From Schistosoma mansoni (Eukaryota > Platyhelminthes > Trematoda > Strigeidida > Schistosomatidae): DNA of 64,000 bases. Position numbers and translations under genes: made by a program. Under the pieces are notes generated by a model. It was not told the DNA's origin and searched no databases. It saw only the letters and a list, made by a program, of their open reading frames with translations. The stretch covers positions 15,798,434 through 15,862,433 of the forward strand of contig NC_031502.1 of NCBI RefSeq assembly GCF_000237925.1, read 5' to 3'. Positions 62,827 through 64,000 of this stretch are shown here, piece by piece (the stretch's first letter is position 1; each line of letters opens with the position of its first letter).

Positions 62827-64000
62827 ATGAAACTGTCAGAGATATATCTGTTTCATATTTTATTATCCGGTGTTGAATTTTTCAACGCACAACAAGTCAG
62901 TACCCACACGCTATGGATACCATCTGGCAAAATACTTTATTTGCCGTGTTGGTTGAACCAAATTCAGGAAGGAAATATAAATGACTGGCTGGAAGTGAAT
63001 AAACAGCTGAAAGAGAGAAGTTTGCCTAACACTATAACAGTATGGTTCAACAGAGGAGGAGAAGTAATTCATGTTGGTGAAGTTTTAACTATCTTCTTGC
63101 CGTTAACTGGAGTCAGCGAAGTACCTGTGCTACAGAACGCTCTCAAGAAGAAAGGTATACCAGGTGTAAAAATGAATTTTGAGCCAAAATACAGTGAAAC
63201 ACTTTCAGGAATCAAACAACTTCTATTCACTCATGAAATGGAAATTGTCACATGTGCAGCTATTAGATCGACACCAATAATTGGTGTTGAAAACAAATGG
63301 GCTTTCTTTCAACGTGATAGTAGAATTGTTAGGCAAGCACAATTTGCTTCCCACGTTTATACTCCACCAATCGTAGTATGGAGTTATGCACTTGAAGCAC
63401 TTTCCAAAGATATAATAGCAGAGAAAAACCTTACACAAACATTGACTGATATAAAACACTGGTGTGCATCGAAAGTAAATATAGCTGAATATAAGTCAAG
63501 TCCTTGTCAAGATATAGTAGTACAAGTGATGCCACTGATCTCACTCAAGAAACCAACAGATTCTTTGCCAGTTGAATTACCGAAAAGTACATTCACAGAA
63601 ATATCAATACCGATTGAGCTTTCACATGAACCGATCTTCTTATTATCAAGTCCTGCAGGAAGTCATTTTAACTATATTCATGCTACTCTAAAAGCGGAAA
63701 TGGACGAACTCATTAAAAAATCTGTAGTAAAGGACAGTTTATTTACACGCGAAATCACTACTGGCATACGAGTAGTCTGTCCACCAGGTAGTCAGACGTA
63801 TCAGCCTCCACCTTTGCTCAAGTCAATCACTCCTGGTGAGCTTAATAAATCATTATTTAGAAACTCATCAGCATATCCACTGACAAAATGGTCAGTCGTA
63901 TGCCATCCATGTCCTCCAGGTCATGCTCCTCAAACTCCGTACGCCTTTAGTGGTTGTCACTTGTGTCCTAAGGGTTACTACTCAGGTGAAACGAATTATC
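62827..64000 (+). CDS. Secreted or receptor-type protein with Cys-rich repeat, N-terminal part
   Basis: Open for 391 codons from an ATG to the window edge, with no stop and no sign of an intron. Residues 1-21 (MKLSEIYLFHILLSGVEFFN) are a likely signal peptide. The next ~150 residues include LYLPCWL ... TVWFNRGGEVIHVG ... EIVTCAAI, which could be an immunoglobulin-like fold; this is tentative. Residues 359-391 read CHPCPPGHAPQTPYAFSGC, then HLCPKGYYSGETNY, the C-x2-C-P-x-G pattern of the GCC2/GCC3 (ephrin-receptor-like) module found in secreted and receptor ectodomains. Such modules usually recur, so the protein probably goes on with more. Export or cell-surface location is inferred; the function is unknown. 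Confidence 0.85.
   Translation, partial: MKLSEIYLFHILLSGVEFFNAQQVSTHTLWIPSGKILYLPCWLNQIQEGNINDWLEVNKQLKERSLPNTITVWFNRGGEVIHVGEVLTIFLPLTGVSEVPVLQNALKKKGIPGVKMNFEPKYSETLSGIKQLLFTHEMEIVTCAAIRSTPIIGVENKWAFFQRDSRIVRQAQFASHVYTPPIVVWSYALEALSKDIIAEKNLTQTLTDIKHWCASKVNIAEYKSSPCQDIVVQVMPLISLKKPTDSLPVELPKSTFTEISIPIELSHEPIFLLSSPAGSHFNYIHATLKAEMDELIKKSVVKDSLFTREITTGIRVVCPPGSQTYQPPPLLKSITPGELNKSLFRNSSAYPLTKWSVVCHPCPPGHAPQTPYAFSGCHLCPKGYYSGETNY

Overview
The window looks like nuclear DNA of a flatworm, most likely a schistosome blood fluke. The base composition is strongly AT-rich. Genes have very short introns near the 5' end and long ones further down. The mobile elements are the kinds described from Schistosoma: an RTE-type LINE (SR2-like), a CsRn1/Boudicca-like Gypsy element, another Gypsy element with one long ORF, and a Penelope-like element with a GIY-YIG domain. 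This taxonomic call is inference; no species is assigned.

Four host genes can be supported, left to right. (1) 6035-6310, minus: a small neuropeptide precursor predicted to release one amidated octapeptide. (2) 11574-28765, minus: a complete 12-exon model of ASH2, a core subunit of Set1/MLL histone H3K4 methyltransferase complexes, about 739 residues. (3) 44116-60172, plus: a complete 12-exon model of PARG, poly(ADP-ribose) glycohydrolase, about 517 residues, with the catalytic GGG...QEE signature. (4) 62827 to the right edge, plus: the first 391 residues of a secreted or receptor-type protein with a Cys-rich repeat, open at the edge of the window. One or two unidentified minus-strand exons lie at 61.8-62.6 kb.

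The rest is mostly mobile DNA. A young Gypsy element (14857-19708) sits antisense in ASH2 intron 10. A second Gypsy element (29407-34743) lies just upstream of the ASH2 start on the same strand. PARG intron 7 (8.3 kb, directly before the exon carrying the active site) holds an internally deleted RTE copy with a target duplication, an inverted RTE copy interrupted by a 529-bp non-autonomous element, and a Penelope-like insertion forming a 0.92-kb near-perfect inverted repeat. At least three copies of a ~525-bp repeat share their 3' end with the RTE LINE, which suggests a LINE/SINE-like partnership.

The stretches 1-6034, 8956-11573 and 34744-44115 are gene-poor. Apart from simple repeats, a degenerate CR1/Jockey-type endonuclease relic and a doubtful LTR-like sequence, nothing coding was recognised there. 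All gene models were built by eye from reading frame, splice consensus and remembered family sequences; no search was run.
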